Counted from the first letter of the stretch, positions 43,391 to 53,100 are shown. The stretch is 64,000 bases of DNA from Kordiimonas laminariae (GCF_023008165.1 NZ_JAKQZA010000001.1:420796-484795); one strand, 5' to 3'. The notes: a model not told the origin generated them from the sequence alone. A program made the numbers and translations.

Positions 43391-44241
43391 CGGCTTTCTC
43401 CTTCTGTTTTAAGCCCGAGCAGCTTGGCTTGCTTTCGAATATCTTCGACAGCATCTACCGCGAAGGTACTGCCGCAGGAAAAATAACGGCTTGGCAGGTG
43501 AATGGTTGGGATATCGGCCATAAGACGGCGATAGATAGGGTGCCTGCCACTGCTCCAGTGGGAGATATGCACATCTTCATCACCGAAGAAACTGGCGATC
43601 ACCACATCTGGTTTGTTGTTGGCAATATGCTCAAGAGAAAGCGGTGCCCAATACTGAAGCCCATAATCAGCCACATAAGGTTTGAACCCTGCCAGCTCAA
43701 TCATTTTGGAAATATAAGTTTCCGTGCCTGCGGTGAACCCGCTTGGCGTTACATACACTGCCTTAAGCCCATAGGATGAAAGCTTCTGCAACTCTTTCAA
43801 GCGCTGGCTATAGATCGCTCGTAGTTTAGCGCCGTTGGCCCTTTCGCCGATGAGCTCACCTACCTTTTCAAAATTCTCGATCGCTGCTTCAAAAGTAGCA
43901 GCATAGGGCGGTTGGATAGCTTCAATACCTGCTTTTTTTAGAAGGACGTCTCCACGTGAACTCCCCCGCCACGAACGCAACACATAGGCCGGATCAAGCA
44001 ACAGTAATTCTTCAAGATTGGCGGACACAATCTTTAAGTCACGTGCTTTTTCCCGGAACATGGACCGGTCCCCCACCGCATCTTCCGAAACGCCAGCGAT
44101 CCGTTTATTTTCTGTAAGCGCGAGCAAATATTGATCCGCGCAAAAATCAATAGACGCTATTCGGTCCGTTTCCTCTGCGACAACAGCGCGAGAGAAGAAC
44201 AACATCCCTACAAAACTTATGAATATCAATACGATATTGGC
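43387..44241 (-). CDS. btuF: Cobalamin-type periplasmic binding protein
   Basis: A 284-residue binding protein of the BtuF/FhuD fold with a signal peptide (ANIVLIFISFVGMLFFSRAVVA). The phrases RIASIDFCADQYLLALTENKRI and FKPYVADYGLQYWAPLSLEHI are typical of class III binding proteins. I use GTG 44241, with GGAG nine bases upstream; a GTG six codons earlier (44259) is also possible. It is the first gene behind the riboswitch, so translation start and RNA switch are close together. It lacks neighbouring TonB-receptor genes in this window. Confidence 0.9.
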   Translation of the reverse strand, partial: ANIVLIFISFVGMLFFSRAVVAEETDRIASIDFCADQYLLALTENKRIAGVSEDAVGDRSMFREKARDLKIVSANLEELLLLDPAYVLRSWRGSSRGDVLLKKAGIEAIQPPYAATFEAAIENFEKVGELIGERANGAKLRAIYSQRLKELQKLSSYGLKAVYVTPSGFTAGTETYISKMIELAGFKPYVADYGLQYWAPLSLEHIANNKPDVVIASFFGDEDVHISHWSSGRHPIYRRLMADIPTIHLPSRYFSCGSTFAVDAVEDIRKQAKLLGLKTEGESR

Positions 44242-44272
44242 CACAATTACAATCTCCACACATCATGGGATT

Positions 44273-44328
44273 GTCGCCAATACGGATTTCCGCTTTCACC
44301 TGGCTAACCCGGCCTGTGAAAAGGCGAC
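44273..44328 (-). promoter_or_regulatory. Probable expression platform of the B12 riboswitch
   Basis: A hairpin between the B12 box and the btuF start, with an outer stem GTCGCC / GGCGAC (44323-44328 with 44273-44278) and an inner stem TTTCAC / GTGAAA (44316-44321 with 44294-44299). It lies about 14 bases before the btuF Shine-Dalgarno and could act by blocking translation or as a terminator-like switch; no T run is seen, so translational control is more likely. Confidence 0.5.
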
Positions 44329-44332
44329 ACGG

Positions 44333-44486
44333 TGGCAGGTTTCCTGGCTTATGGATCAAACACCTGACTGCCCTTCCCAAACACAGAAATGTGTTCAGTG
44401 GTTTTGCAGTAAAGCTTTCCATTCACAGTTGCGGGTACAGCCCCAGACAAACCAAGCTGGCATCCTGAGTTCCCTTTTAACCTCAA
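44333..44486 (-). promoter_or_regulatory. Cobalamin riboswitch
   Basis: On the minus strand the aptamer reads in order: a GGTTAAAAGGGAA start, GGGGCTGTACCCGCAACTGTGA, a CCACTG ... GGGAAGGGCAG segment, and the B12 box AAGCCAGGAAACCTGCC (44333-44349). These are the conserved blocks of the AdoCbl riboswitch. It precedes btuFCD-cobQ by about 90 bases and should repress them when cobalamin is plentiful. Confidence 0.95.
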
Positions 44487-44611
44487 TGATATAAGGCACC
44501 ACCGCTTATGGATATACCGTGAAGATGTGGGCAGCTGCAAGTAGAATGAAGCTTTTGCTTATTGTACAGGCTTGTAACAGTCTCTTAACCATTATAGGTT
44601 TTATTCGTTTC

Positions 44612-44627
44612 TTGACTTTATAGTCAA
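44612..44627. promoter_or_regulatory. Palindrome upstream of the chemoreceptor gene
   Basis: TTGACT-TTAT-AGTCAA, a perfect inverted repeat with a 4-base spacer, about 115 bp before the chemoreceptor start. The arms resemble an FNR site but the spacing is two bases too long (TTGA-N8-TCAA), so it is recorded only as an unexplained operator-like element. The rest of 44490-44742 shows no gene. Confidence 0.4.
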
Positions 44628-44742
44628 AAACTGGGTTCGTGGAAAACTGGTGAAACCATGCAACATTGGGGAAGCATGATTGTTTTACCTTCCACTGTAA
44701 TGAATTTATAAACCTCCATCACGGGGGTTAGGGTATGCTCGT

Positions 44743-46521
44743 ATGTCAGGTTCACCAACGTCAAAATTTGATAACCTCCCAATCACTCGGAAACTCTCAC
44801 GCGGCCAAGGAGCTCTTGTAGGGCTCTTTGCTTTGCTTCTCATCGTTATCTGGGCACAGATTCTCTATGTGCAGAACACAGCGAATGAAGCAACAAACCG
44901 CCTGAAATCCACCGCTATGTTACGCCAGGTTCAGTATGATGTAACAGATATGCTGGCGCTTACCCGTGGTGTAATGCTGACAAAAAATGATTTTCTAAGC
45001 GGGCTTTATAAAGAACGCGAGCAAACCTTTAACCAGGACCTTGCCGAACTAAAAAAACTGTTCGCTGAAAACCCTGAAGGCCTGAAGCTTGCTGGTGAAC
45101 TTGGCCGCAATGTTACTGCTATGAGTAAAGTGTTTGCAGAACAGATGGAGCTGGCGCTCAGCGATGCCACTGATGGACAACAGCAAGCCATTCAAATGGA
45201 GATCGACGGCGTTAGTTGGCCTCCGCTTGAGAAGGTGCTGTTCTCCATTAATGATCTTGTGGAGCTGCAAACAAAGGAGCAGGCACTCACAGATTCTAAC
45301 ATGTCGAATGCCTTCCTTGTGCAGAACATCTCCCTCGCTGTAGCCTTTATCGCTGGCGTATTCCTCGCTATATATATTGCGCGTTTCATCGGCCGTTCTA
45401 TCGCGCCGCCACTTCAGGAAATCACGGGCACTATGCGCTCACTCGCGGCTGGCAAACTGGATACCGATATCCCTTATGCGGACCGTGATGATGAAATCGG
45501 TGATATGAGCAAAGCTCTCAGTTTCTTCCGCGATGAACTTTCCAAATCAGAAAAGCTCACAGAAGAAAGAGAAGCAGCACAACAAGCACAAATCAGAGAG
45601 TCCGAGCTACGACAGCAAGAAGAACGCGAGAAGATGGAGCGAGAACGCCTTGCTTCAGAAAGCCGCCAACGCCAAGCGGAACGCGTGGAACAGCTTATTG
45701 CCCAGTTTGACGAAACCATCTCTAACGCCATTGGCCGTTTGGATGGCAATGCCGGGCAAATGCGTAATACCGCAGGAAATATGGTGTCTATTGCAGATAT
45801 GACCCGTGATCAAGCTGGCACGGTAACAGCCGCTTCCAACGAAATGCAGGGCAATATCTCAACCATGGCATCAGCCATTGAAGAGTTCGCAGCATCCATT
45901 GCAGAAGTTTCCAACCAGATCCAGAATGCAGGCCGTATGTCTTCGGAGGCAGTAAATGTGGCAAACAGTGGTTCTGATGCTATCTCTACCCTCTCTGCTG
46001 CTTCCAGCAAGATTGAAGACGTGGTTAAGCTGATTAATGATATCGCAGAGCAAACCAACCTTCTTGCCCTTAACGCAACTATCGAAGCTGCCCGTGCGGG
46101 TGATGCCGGTAAAGGCTTTGCCGTGGTAGCAAGCGAAGTAAAATCGCTCGCAAACCAAACAGCCGGTGCGACAGAAGAAATCACGAACCAGATTGCTGAG
46201 ATGCAGGGCCTTACAGGCAAGGCAGTTGAAGCCATGAGCGCCATTGATGAAACCATCGGAAGTCTTAACGAACTTACTCTTGCGGTTTCTGCTTCTATTG
46301 AAGAACAGGAAGCAACGACACAGGAAATCAGCCGTAGCGTTCAGTTTGCCTCTGAAAAAACCAATGAAGTGACAGAGCAAATCGCTATGGTAAGCGACGG
46401 CGCGAACCAGACAGGCGAAGCATCAGGAAACGTACAGCAAGCATCCGAGGAACTTGAAGCGCTATCCACCGACATTTCAAATAATGTACATGATTTCTTG
46501 GCACAGGTACGCGCTCAGTAA
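44743..46521 (+). CDS. Methyl-accepting chemotaxis protein
   Basis: A 592-residue receptor with membrane helices at about residues 26-46 and 194-213, a periplasmic helical domain of about 145 residues like the four-helix-bundle type, a HAMP domain ([20 protein letters not shown]), a long coiled cytosolic part and the conserved hairpin tip [18 protein letters not shown] near residue 438 with [13 protein letters not shown]. It has no CheR-binding pentapeptide at its C-terminus. No che or flagellar genes are near. Ligand unknown. A terminator follows. Confidence 0.95.
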   Translation: MSGSPTSKFDNLPITRKLSRGQGALVGLFALLLIVIWAQILYVQNTANEATNRLKSTAMLRQVQYDVTDMLALTRGVMLTKNDFLSGLYKEREQTFNQDLAELKKLFAENPEGLKLAGELGRNVTAMSKVFAEQMELALSDATDGQQQAIQMEIDGVSWPPLEKVLFSINDLVELQTKEQALTDSNMSNAFLVQNISLAVAFIAGVFLAIYIARFIGRSIAPPLQEITGTMRSLAAGKLDTDIPYADRDDEIGDMSKALSFFRDELSKSEKLTEEREAAQQAQIRESELRQQEEREKMERERLASESRQRQAERVEQLIAQFDETISNAIGRLDGNAGQMRNTAGNMVSIADMTRDQAGTVTAASNEMQGNISTMASAIEEFAASIAEVSNQIQNAGRMSSEAVNVANSGSDAISTLSAASSKIEDVVKLINDIAEQTNLLALNATIEAARAGDAGKGFAVVASEVKSLANQTAGATEEITNQIAEMQGLTGKAVEAMSAIDETIGSLNELTLAVSASIEEQEATTQEISRSVQFASEKTNEVTEQIAMVSDGANQTGEASGNVQQASEELEALSTDISNNVHDFLAQVRAQ

Positions 46522-46540
46522 ACACCAATCAATCTTTCAG

Positions 46541-46576
46541 AAGCCAGTACTGCAAACGCGGTGCTGGCTTTTATTA
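46541..46576 (+). terminator. Terminator of the chemoreceptor gene
   Basis: Stem AAGCCAGTAC / GTGCTGGCTT with a 10-base loop (46541-46570), followed by TTATTAT; it overlaps the last codon of the convergent Lrp gene. Confidence 0.7.
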
Positions 46577-47035
46577 TAGACTTACATTGAACTTAGTGGT
46601 GTTTTTCCAGTTGGTCAGCGCGATAGATGAGCTGATTTCCCGAACCCCTTCAATAGGTGATAGTTTGTTCCAGAAGAAGTCTTCGTAGGCCTGTACATCT
46701 TTCACTCTGATTTTCAGGAAGAAGTCTACATCCCCCATCAGGGTATGACACTCTACCACCTCATCAAACTGCCTCACCTTTTCAATAAACAGGGGCAAAC
46801 TATCACGGGTATGGGCCTGCATTTTCACTTGGGCAATCACCATTACTCCAAGGCCAACCTTCTCCGGGTTCAGGATAACTGTATGACGTTCAATCACACC
46901 ATCCTGCTCCAGCTTTTGGATACGCCGCCAAACAGCAGACCTGCTTGAAGCTACTTTTTCGGCCAAATCCACAAGCGGGATTCGAGCATCTTCTTGCAGC
47001 TCATTCAGGATTTTTGCATCAAGATCATCATACAT
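46574..47035 (-). CDS. Lrp/AsnC-family regulator
   Basis: A 153-residue regulator with a winged HTH (LDAKILNELQEDARIPLVDL and SSRSAVWRRIQKLEQDGVI, residues about 5-55) and a RAM/AsnC domain from about residue 65 (VMVIAQVKMQ, VVECHTLMGDVDFFLKI). It binds amino acids in this family, leucine-like ligands being the usual case. Its start lies 3 bp from the first of three GAGA-N5-TCTC boxes, so it probably represses itself. It is divergent from a small ACT-domain gene. Confidence 0.92.
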   Translation of the reverse strand: MYDDLDAKILNELQEDARIPLVDLAEKVASSRSAVWRRIQKLEQDGVIERHTVILNPEKVGLGVMVIAQVKMQAHTRDSLPLFIEKVRQFDEVVECHTLMGDVDFFLKIRVKDVQAYEDFFWNKLSPIEGVREISSSIALTNWKNTTKFNVSL

Positions 47036-47037
47036 AC

Positions 47038-47121
47038 GAGATAAATTCTCACATTAGCTAAACTAACCGAGATATGTTCTCATATTTTTTTATATATCGT
47101 CAATATTAGAGATTTTTTCTC
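47038..47121. promoter_or_regulatory. Three phased GAGA-N5-TCTC boxes between Lrp and ACT genes
   Basis: Three copies of a GAGA-N5-TCTC palindrome at 47038-47050, 47069-47081 and 47109-47121. The centre-to-centre distances are 31 and 40 bp, close to three and four helical turns, so all could lie on one face, as expected for wrapping by an Lrp-type multimer. The first box is 3 bp from the regulator start, the third is 50 bp from the ACT gene start. Confidence 0.75.
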
Positions 47122-47170
47122 AGCGGGTTTTGGCTATTTTTCTTGCAGCCATAATGAAGGGAGAAATCAA

Positions 47171-47437
47171 ATGGTTTTGTTAGGATCAACTAAAACGAAA
47201 TTTTCCGTGCAAGCGGAATATGAAGCCAGCACCCTTGCCCGAGTGCTTGAGCTATTCTCTATCCGCGGCCTAGCGTGTGATAGTGTATCTGCCCGCCGTA
47301 CAGTCGACGGCATGCAGTGGATTGAACTGGATTGCACAGATGTAGCAGACCAACATGCCAACGTTCTTCTTAACAAAATCAAACAGATTATTACCGTCCG
47401 CAGTGCGCGGGCGGAAACGCTGGTTCTTGCCCTATAG
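47171..47437 (+). CDS. Small ACT-domain protein
   Basis: An 88-residue single ACT domain (FSVQAEYEASTLARVLELFSIRG, shown by position 12-34, here cited for its start and end only) of the acetolactate-synthase regulatory-subunit type (IlvN/IlvM-like). It has no catalytic ilv gene beside it. GGGAG precedes the ATG by six bases. It is divergent from an Lrp-family regulator with three operator boxes between, suggesting amino-acid-responsive control. Function is uncertain: an orphan regulatory subunit or a free-standing amino-acid sensor. Confidence 0.8.
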   Translation: MVLLGSTKTKFSVQAEYEASTLARVLELFSIRGLACDSVSARRTVDGMQWIELDCTDVADQHANVLLNKIKQIITVRSARAETLVLAL

Positions 47438-47460
47438 ACAAAAGCGCACTTCCTTCAGAG

Positions 47461-47492
47461 AAGGTGTGGTCATCTAGACCACACCTTTTTTT
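47461..47492 (+). terminator. Terminator of the ACT gene
   Basis: Perfect 11-bp stem AAGGTGTGGTC / GACCACACCTT with loop ATCTA, followed by seven T. Confidence 0.92.
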
Positions 47493-47497
47493 ATTAT

Positions 47498-47869
47498 TCA
47501 CTGCGATAGATCTTGCGCCAGCATCAGGGCATTTCCATCAGGGTCATAGAACGTCGCAATGCTAACCATGCCTTCAATCGTTTCTGTCGGCCCATCAAAC
47601 TTCACACCAGCCTGCTCCAGGGCTTTCCGTCCTGACGCAATATCCGCAATACCAAACACCGGAACACAGTTTCCCGGTGTGGGCTCTACCTGTTCACCAA
47701 GGCCTAGCGTTACACCTTCTGTGTTGGTTTGCATCTCGCTCCAGCCAGCTTCATCAATATGGAACAGAAGTTTAAAGCCGAGGTTTTGTTCATACCACTC
47801 AGCACTTGCATGCCTATCCTTCACAGAAAGTGAGAGTGTGATTGTTTTATCTAGCGATACTACCGACAT
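47498..47869 (-). CDS. VOC (glyoxalase-fold) protein
   Basis: A 123-residue cytosolic VOC domain. The start is ATG 47869 with AGGGGAAG upstream; the open frame runs 141 codons further on the minus strand but that part is only antisense to the regulator gene. Features are the paired beta-alpha-beta units with the expected metal-ligand positions (TLSLSVKDRHASAEWYEQNLG at the start, and YDPDGNALMLAQ near the end). Reaction unknown. It is divergent from an HxlR-like regulator with a perfect palindrome between, so that regulator is the likely controller. Confidence 0.87.
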   Translation of the reverse strand: MSVVSLDKTITLSLSVKDRHASAEWYEQNLGFKLLFHIDEAGWSEMQTNTEGVTLGLGEQVEPTPGNCVPVFGIADIASGRKALEQAGVKFDGPTETIEGMVSIATFYDPDGNALMLAQDLSQ

Positions 47870-47888
47870 AATGCTTCCCCTTGTAGCA

Positions 47889-47909
47889 AAAGTATAGTAA
47901 CTATACTTT
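47889..47909. promoter_or_regulatory. Perfect 21-bp palindrome between VOC and regulator genes
   Basis: Ten-base arms (AAAGTATAGT and its complement) around a central A at 47899. It ends one base before the start codon of the regulator at 47910. TATAGT hexamers within it can serve as a -10 element for both directions. Binding here would block both genes. Confidence 0.8.
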
Positions 47910-48446
47910 ATGAATATTGCGTACCTTGTCAAGCTCACATCAAAAGCCTGGTCTCTTAAAATTCTGGCTTTACTGCATTCAGGCACCCCAGCGCGGCAAG
48001 CGCCGCTTTTGGCTGCGACTGAGGCAAGCCGCAGTTCTTTCACATCCAGCCTTGCGCACCTGATGGAACTTGGCCTTGTTGAGAAAAACCCGGGGCACGG
48101 CCACCCTCTAAGGCCTGAATTCAGGCTTACACCAGAAGGCATTATCGCAGCAGCAATGGCCAGCCGTATTATTGAAATTGTAACTAAGGAAACTGATTTT
48201 TCGCTTATCCGCCGCAACTGGGCTGTACCAATTCTTGCTGTAACACAAACACCGCAGCGCTTTTCCCATATTAAAACAGGACTTGAAACCATAACAGATC
48301 GGGCGCTATCAAAATCTCTTGGTATTCTTGAAGAACAAGAATGGCTAAAACGCGATATCGACCTATCCCACCGCGCACCTTTTCCGACCTATCATGCCAT
48401 CAACAAAGGCTTGAAAATCAATCAAGCCGTTAATCTGCATATATGA
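47910..48446 (+). CDS. HxlR/MarR-like winged-helix regulator
   Basis: A 178-residue regulator with a winged HTH at the N-terminus (WSLKILALLHSG and EASRSSFTSSLAHLMELGLV, residues about 14-57), with the typical RPEFRLTPEG wing at about 68-77, and a C-terminal helical half of unknown role that may repeat an HTH-like pattern. No Shine-Dalgarno precedes ATG 47910 because a palindromic operator occupies that space; the -10-like hexamer at 47893-47898 would place the transcript start at or very near the ATG, so a leaderless mRNA is likely. It is divergent from the VOC gene. Confidence 0.8.
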   Translation: MNIAYLVKLTSKAWSLKILALLHSGTPARQAPLLAATEASRSSFTSSLAHLMELGLVEKNPGHGHPLRPEFRLTPEGIIAAAMASRIIEIVTKETDFSLIRRNWAVPILAVTQTPQRFSHIKTGLETITDRALSKSLGILEEQEWLKRDIDLSHRAPFPTYHAINKGLKINQAVNLHI

Positions 48447-48621
48447 ACAAAACAGATCAAAAGATAGTTTCACTGCTCGAAGTAACCACAGGCAAAACTT
48501 CTCCCGGTTTTGTAACAGCATTTTGTTTTTACTGTGCAACTATCTATTTTATCATGTAATTATACGCTTAGTTAACTTTCCCATACCAAGATGATTAAGG
48601 AATGATCATGAGGATAGAAAA

Positions 48622-50118
48622 ATGAGAAAGCTTCTAAAGACGCTATGTGCTCTGGGAACATTATGTTTTTTCTCAGTTTTAAGTACAGCTGAAGAGGTAA
48701 AAATTCTCTATATTTCCTCATTACCTGAGATCATAAAAAACAAGCATGACTTTTCTTTAGCTCAAATTGCTACAGCCGTGCGCGAAGAACGCGCTAAATC
48801 CGATAATATTATTTTTGTCCACGGCGGTGCCTCTCTTGGGCCTTCTATCCTGGGTGCAATGGATAATGGCGCGCATATGATTGATGTCTTAAACATCCTT
48901 GAACCTGATGTGATGGGCGTTGGCAAACGGGAGTTTTCCTACAAGGAAGATCAATTTTCCCTCCATGCACAATCAGCAATGTTCCCTTTCATTTCCTCTA
49001 ATATCCAGTTGAAAGAAGGCCAAACACCTATTGTGGGGCTGGAGCCATATTATGTGATTGATACACTGGCCCACAGCATCGGCTTTATGGCGGTAACATC
49101 TGAAAATGTTATCGACGAGTATGGTTCTTATAAGTTGGAAGCTTTACCTCTTGAAAATTCCATAAAAAAAACCGCCGATCAGCTTCGCTCTGAAGGCGCT
49201 GAATATGTCGTGCTTATGGCAGATACAGACTATGATGATCTTTCAACCTATACAGCGGACGGCACAGTTGATCTGATCCTTTATGCACATAATATCGGCA
49301 ACCCCTATTCTGTGGATACTGGTGTGGAAAAACTCAGCAAAGGTATGCTGGACGGTCAACTCATCACCATCAACGTGGATCTGGATAATCCTGAGGGCAA
49401 AAAAGCTTCTATTGAACTGTCAGATATTGCCTCCTTTGAAGAAGATCCAGAGATCAAATCAATCGTTGAATCCTATGGTGCGCGATTAAACATTCTCTTC
49501 AGACAACAGCTCGGCACAACAGACACCGCCATGAATACCGAGCGCAACACCGTACGTACTGGTGAGAATGCTTTTGGGAATTTTGTAACCGATTCAATTC
49601 GAAACGCGATGAAAGCAGATATTGCCTTTATTAACAGCGGGGGCATTAGAGGAAACACCCGGTATCCTGCAGGTACTATTTTAACCCGCGAGCATATTCA
49701 ATCAGAATTGCCTTTCAATAATACGGTGCAGCTTTTTGAAATTACGGGTGAGCAAATTCAGGGAGCGCTTGAACACGGCTTGAGCTGCCTTGATGAAACA
49801 GATGGCTGCTTCCTTCAGGTTTCAAACATTCAAATGGAATATAACAGCAAAGCGCCCTCTGGGCAGCGTGTTATTAATGTTCTTATTGGCGGGCAGCCGC
49901 TGGAAACCGGAAAAACCTATACAGCTGCAACATTAAACTTCCTCGCAAATGGAGGTGATGGTTTTAAAATGCTACAAAACATGCCAAAGAAAACTAATCT
50001 ATTATCAGGTAAACTACTCTGGGAAGTTGTGGCAAATCAGTTAGAAGAACAGCAAACCATAGCTCCCAAATTAGAAAACAGGTTAAATGATCAGGCAACA
50101 GGAAGCTCTGCTTCATAG
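48622..50118 (+). CDS. 5'-nucleotidase-fold secreted protein with decayed metal sites
   Basis: A 498-residue secreted protein (signal peptide residues 1-23, ends STA-EE) with the two-domain plan of UshA/5'-nucleotidases. The N-terminal metallophosphoesterase part aligns end to end, but its ligands are gone: the usual DxH is ISSLPE, DxGD is HGGAS, GNHEFD is GKREFS, and the GHxH is YAHNIG (first His kept only). The C-terminal substrate-binding domain looks intact (NAFGNFVTDSIRNAM, INSGGIRGN, LPFNNTVQLFEITG, NFLANGGDGF). It is probably a non-catalytic nucleotide or ligand binder. The next gene, a hybrid kinase, begins 8 bp downstream. Confidence 0.87.
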   Translation: MRKLLKTLCALGTLCFFSVLSTAEEVKILYISSLPEIIKNKHDFSLAQIATAVREERAKSDNIIFVHGGASLGPSILGAMDNGAHMIDVLNILEPDVMGVGKREFSYKEDQFSLHAQSAMFPFISSNIQLKEGQTPIVGLEPYYVIDTLAHSIGFMAVTSENVIDEYGSYKLEALPLENSIKKTADQLRSEGAEYVVLMADTDYDDLSTYTADGTVDLILYAHNIGNPYSVDTGVEKLSKGMLDGQLITINVDLDNPEGKKASIELSDIASFEEDPEIKSIVESYGARLNILFRQQLGTTDTAMNTERNTVRTGENAFGNFVTDSIRNAMKADIAFINSGGIRGNTRYPAGTILTREHIQSELPFNNTVQLFEITGEQIQGALEHGLSCLDETDGCFLQVSNIQMEYNSKAPSGQRVINVLIGGQPLETGKTYTAATLNFLANGGDGFKMLQNMPKKTNLLSGKLLWEVVANQLEEQQTIAPKLENRLNDQATGSSAS

Positions 50119-50126
50119 GAAATAGC

Positions 50127-53100
50127 GTGCAACATCAGGTTATTAGTAAAAGTAAACTCGGCATCAGCGTTCGTATTACCCTTGGGGTTTTAACTCTGGT
50201 GGCCCTTGTTTTACTGCTTGCTTCCATTTCTTATTACTCACTGACACGGTTCCAGGACGATGTAAAAAGCCTGTCTTCCGAAGCATTACCAGCATTGTCT
50301 GGTGCCGCCCAACTCAACACTGAACTTGAAAATGTAGTATTGAATGTTGTGCAATTGGCTAGAGTGCAAAGCCATGCGGAACGGCGGATCAGTATCTCAG
50401 AAAGCCGCGAAGCGCTTGAGCGCGTACAGCTGATTACCGATAACCTGAAGGGGCAGTATAAAGACCTGTTATTCACTTCGATGGTTGAGGTGCTATCCAT
50501 CTCTGTCGAGGACCTGAACACCATTAAATCCCGCCATCTGGATAAGTCTGTTGAAATTAATAAAATCGAAGGAGACTTGAACACCTTCACCATCGAGATC
50601 GGGCAGTATCTTCAAGAGGTTGAAGATAATTTTGACGACAGCCCTCTTCAACACAAGCTCTTTAAATGGCAGTCAAATTTATCCCTGATTACACTGGAAT
50701 CTTTCCAGATCAGCCGCACTGAAAACCTGAAGAATATCCGTTCTATACAGAAGGAAATCAGGCGCGAGTTCACTTCTTTTGAAGCTAATCATCTTAGCTC
50801 AAATCCTGAACTGCTATCATATCAGCTCGCGACCGAAAATAAATTGAAGCAGATTATTTTAGGCCGTGAAGGGCTTTTTAAAACGGCAACAGATGCCGTT
50901 CGTCTACGCCTCAGGGTACAAGGCCTGGAACGCCAGACGAGAGTACTTGTAAATGAAATGATTAAGTCGATGGCAACCTTGTCAGAGACAATCAACAGTA
51001 CCGCTTCAGAAAACACATCAGAACTCATTACTCTGGCTGACGAGCAAATTCAGTATATCATGGTTGCATCACTCCTGGCCTTTACCATCGGCATTGTTAT
51101 TTTTGTTTATTTTGACCGTAACATTACCAGCCGCTTATTAGATCTCAATGTGGCCGTGGTTGCTCGCGCTGAAGGGGAAGCCAAACCAATTCCAACTTCG
51201 GGCAATGATGAAATCGCAGAAATTGGTAATTCCGTTAGCTATTTCATCAAGGAAATTGATGAACGGCAGGAACGTATTCTGGCGAACGAACGCCAGTTCC
51301 GCTCTATCGTTGAAGGCTCAGTTCAGGCGATTATCATTATCGCCGATGATAGCCCTTTATTCTGGAATAGTGCTTTCTCGAAATTGTTTGGCTTGAATAC
51401 AGATGACAATATGGAAAGCCATAGAGACATTTTCAAAAAACTTCCAAAAACAGTCTTTTCCGTTCCAGAACTTGGTGAAGTAAACAGCTATAGCCGTATT
51501 CATCTGGACGATATAGACGGCGAAGAAAAATGGGTGGATTTGGTTACCACAGGATTGATCTGGAACGACACTCCTGCATTGCAAATGATCTTAGCTGATG
51601 TAACCCAACATATGCTTGCTGAAAAATCTCTCGCCTCAGCAAAAGCTCGCGCGGAAGAATTAACTGAAGCTAAGAGCCAATTCCTTGCTACTATGAGCCA
51701 TGAAATCCGTTCTCCTATGAACGGTATCATTACCATGTCTGACCTGCTGTCGCAGAGCAAACTGGATTCAGAGCAGGCAAATATGACGGGCGTTATTAAC
51801 CGTTCGGCCCAAGCGCTTTTATCTATCATCAATGACATTCTTGATTTCTCTAAAATCGAAGCTGGCAAACTTGATATAGAGAAAACGCCGTTCAATCTTC
51901 ATACCCTTATCAGGGAAGTGGCCGACCTTATGGCCCCTAAATTCTCGGAGAAAGGGCTTGAACTGATTGTGGATGTAGATATCTCCATTCCTTCTCTGAT
52001 CAATGGGGATCCTAACCGTCTCAGACAGATTTTGATCAATCTTATCGGGAATGCTGAGAAGTTTACAGAAACTGGCCATGTAACACTAAAAGCATCTCAT
52101 ATGATGGCTGCTTCGGTTCCAAATGTAGCCGAAGTTACATTTCAGGTTGTTGATACCGGCATTGGTATTGATGAACACGTACTGCCAAGACTTTTCACAC
52201 CATTTGAACAGGCAGAAACCTCAACTGCTCGCAGGTTTGGAGGTTCTGGCCTTGGGCTAAGCATTTGTAAGCGTCTCACAGAACTTCAAGGTGGGTCTAT
52301 CGGTGTAAACAGCATTGTTAATGTTGGCAGCGACTTCTTTTTCACCATTCCTTACGAAGTGGTAGATGAGCGTTCAAGGCAAACCTTAGCTCCGCTGAAT
52401 AACGCTCATATCATTATGCGCAGCCGAGCAGAAAACACCGATCTATGGAAAGAATGGATAGAATTGGCGGGCGGCAATGCTTTTGTTGCACAGCGACATG
52501 ATGATATCAGTAAGCTATCCACACGTGATACGATCCTGCTTCTGGATTATGACCAGCTAAGTGATGATGAGGTTCTGCGAACCCTAGTGCGCCGCACAGT
52601 CAGCCAAAAAGGCTGTAAAGTAGCCCTCCTCACTCCTGCAGGCCTTTACGGTAATTCTCTACAAAATCTCCTACCTTTTGACGGGAACATCAGCAAGCCA
52701 GCCCACCCACAAACACTTACTGAATTGCTTGCATCTGTACGTGATGGTGTTCACCTAAACACCGTGAGAGCTGAAGAAATATCCGCATTGAATTACACTC
52801 AACCAAGTGATGCTCACGCAGCTTCTCATGGGTGCCTGATATTGGTGGTGGAAGATAACCCTGTTAACCAGATCGTAATTCAAAAGACCCTGAAGCACCT
52901 TGGCTTTGCGTTTCATATAGCTTCCAACGGCGAAGAAGCTTTGGAAAAAATACAGCAGAATAACTATGGTCTAATTTTATCTGATCTTCATATGCCGGTT
53001 ATGAACGGTATGGATTTCACAATTGCTTTGCGGCAACTAGAGAATAAACGGCATACCAATATTCCTGTGATCGCCCTTACAGCGGATATCTTGAAAGAGA

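Noticed and set aside
44612-44627. FNR box before the chemoreceptor
   Set aside because: The spacer between TTGA and TCAA is 8 bases instead of 6, so it is listed only as an unexplained palindrome.
47870-48292. N-terminal extension of the VOC gene on the minus strand
   Set aside because: The extra 141 codons are antisense to the HxlR-like gene and cross the palindromic operator; ATG 47869 has a good Shine-Dalgarno.
48622-50118. Active UshA-type 5'-nucleotidase
   Set aside because: The fold and C-terminal domain fit, but the catalytic metal ligands at all the main motifs are replaced, so an active-enzyme label is not supported.
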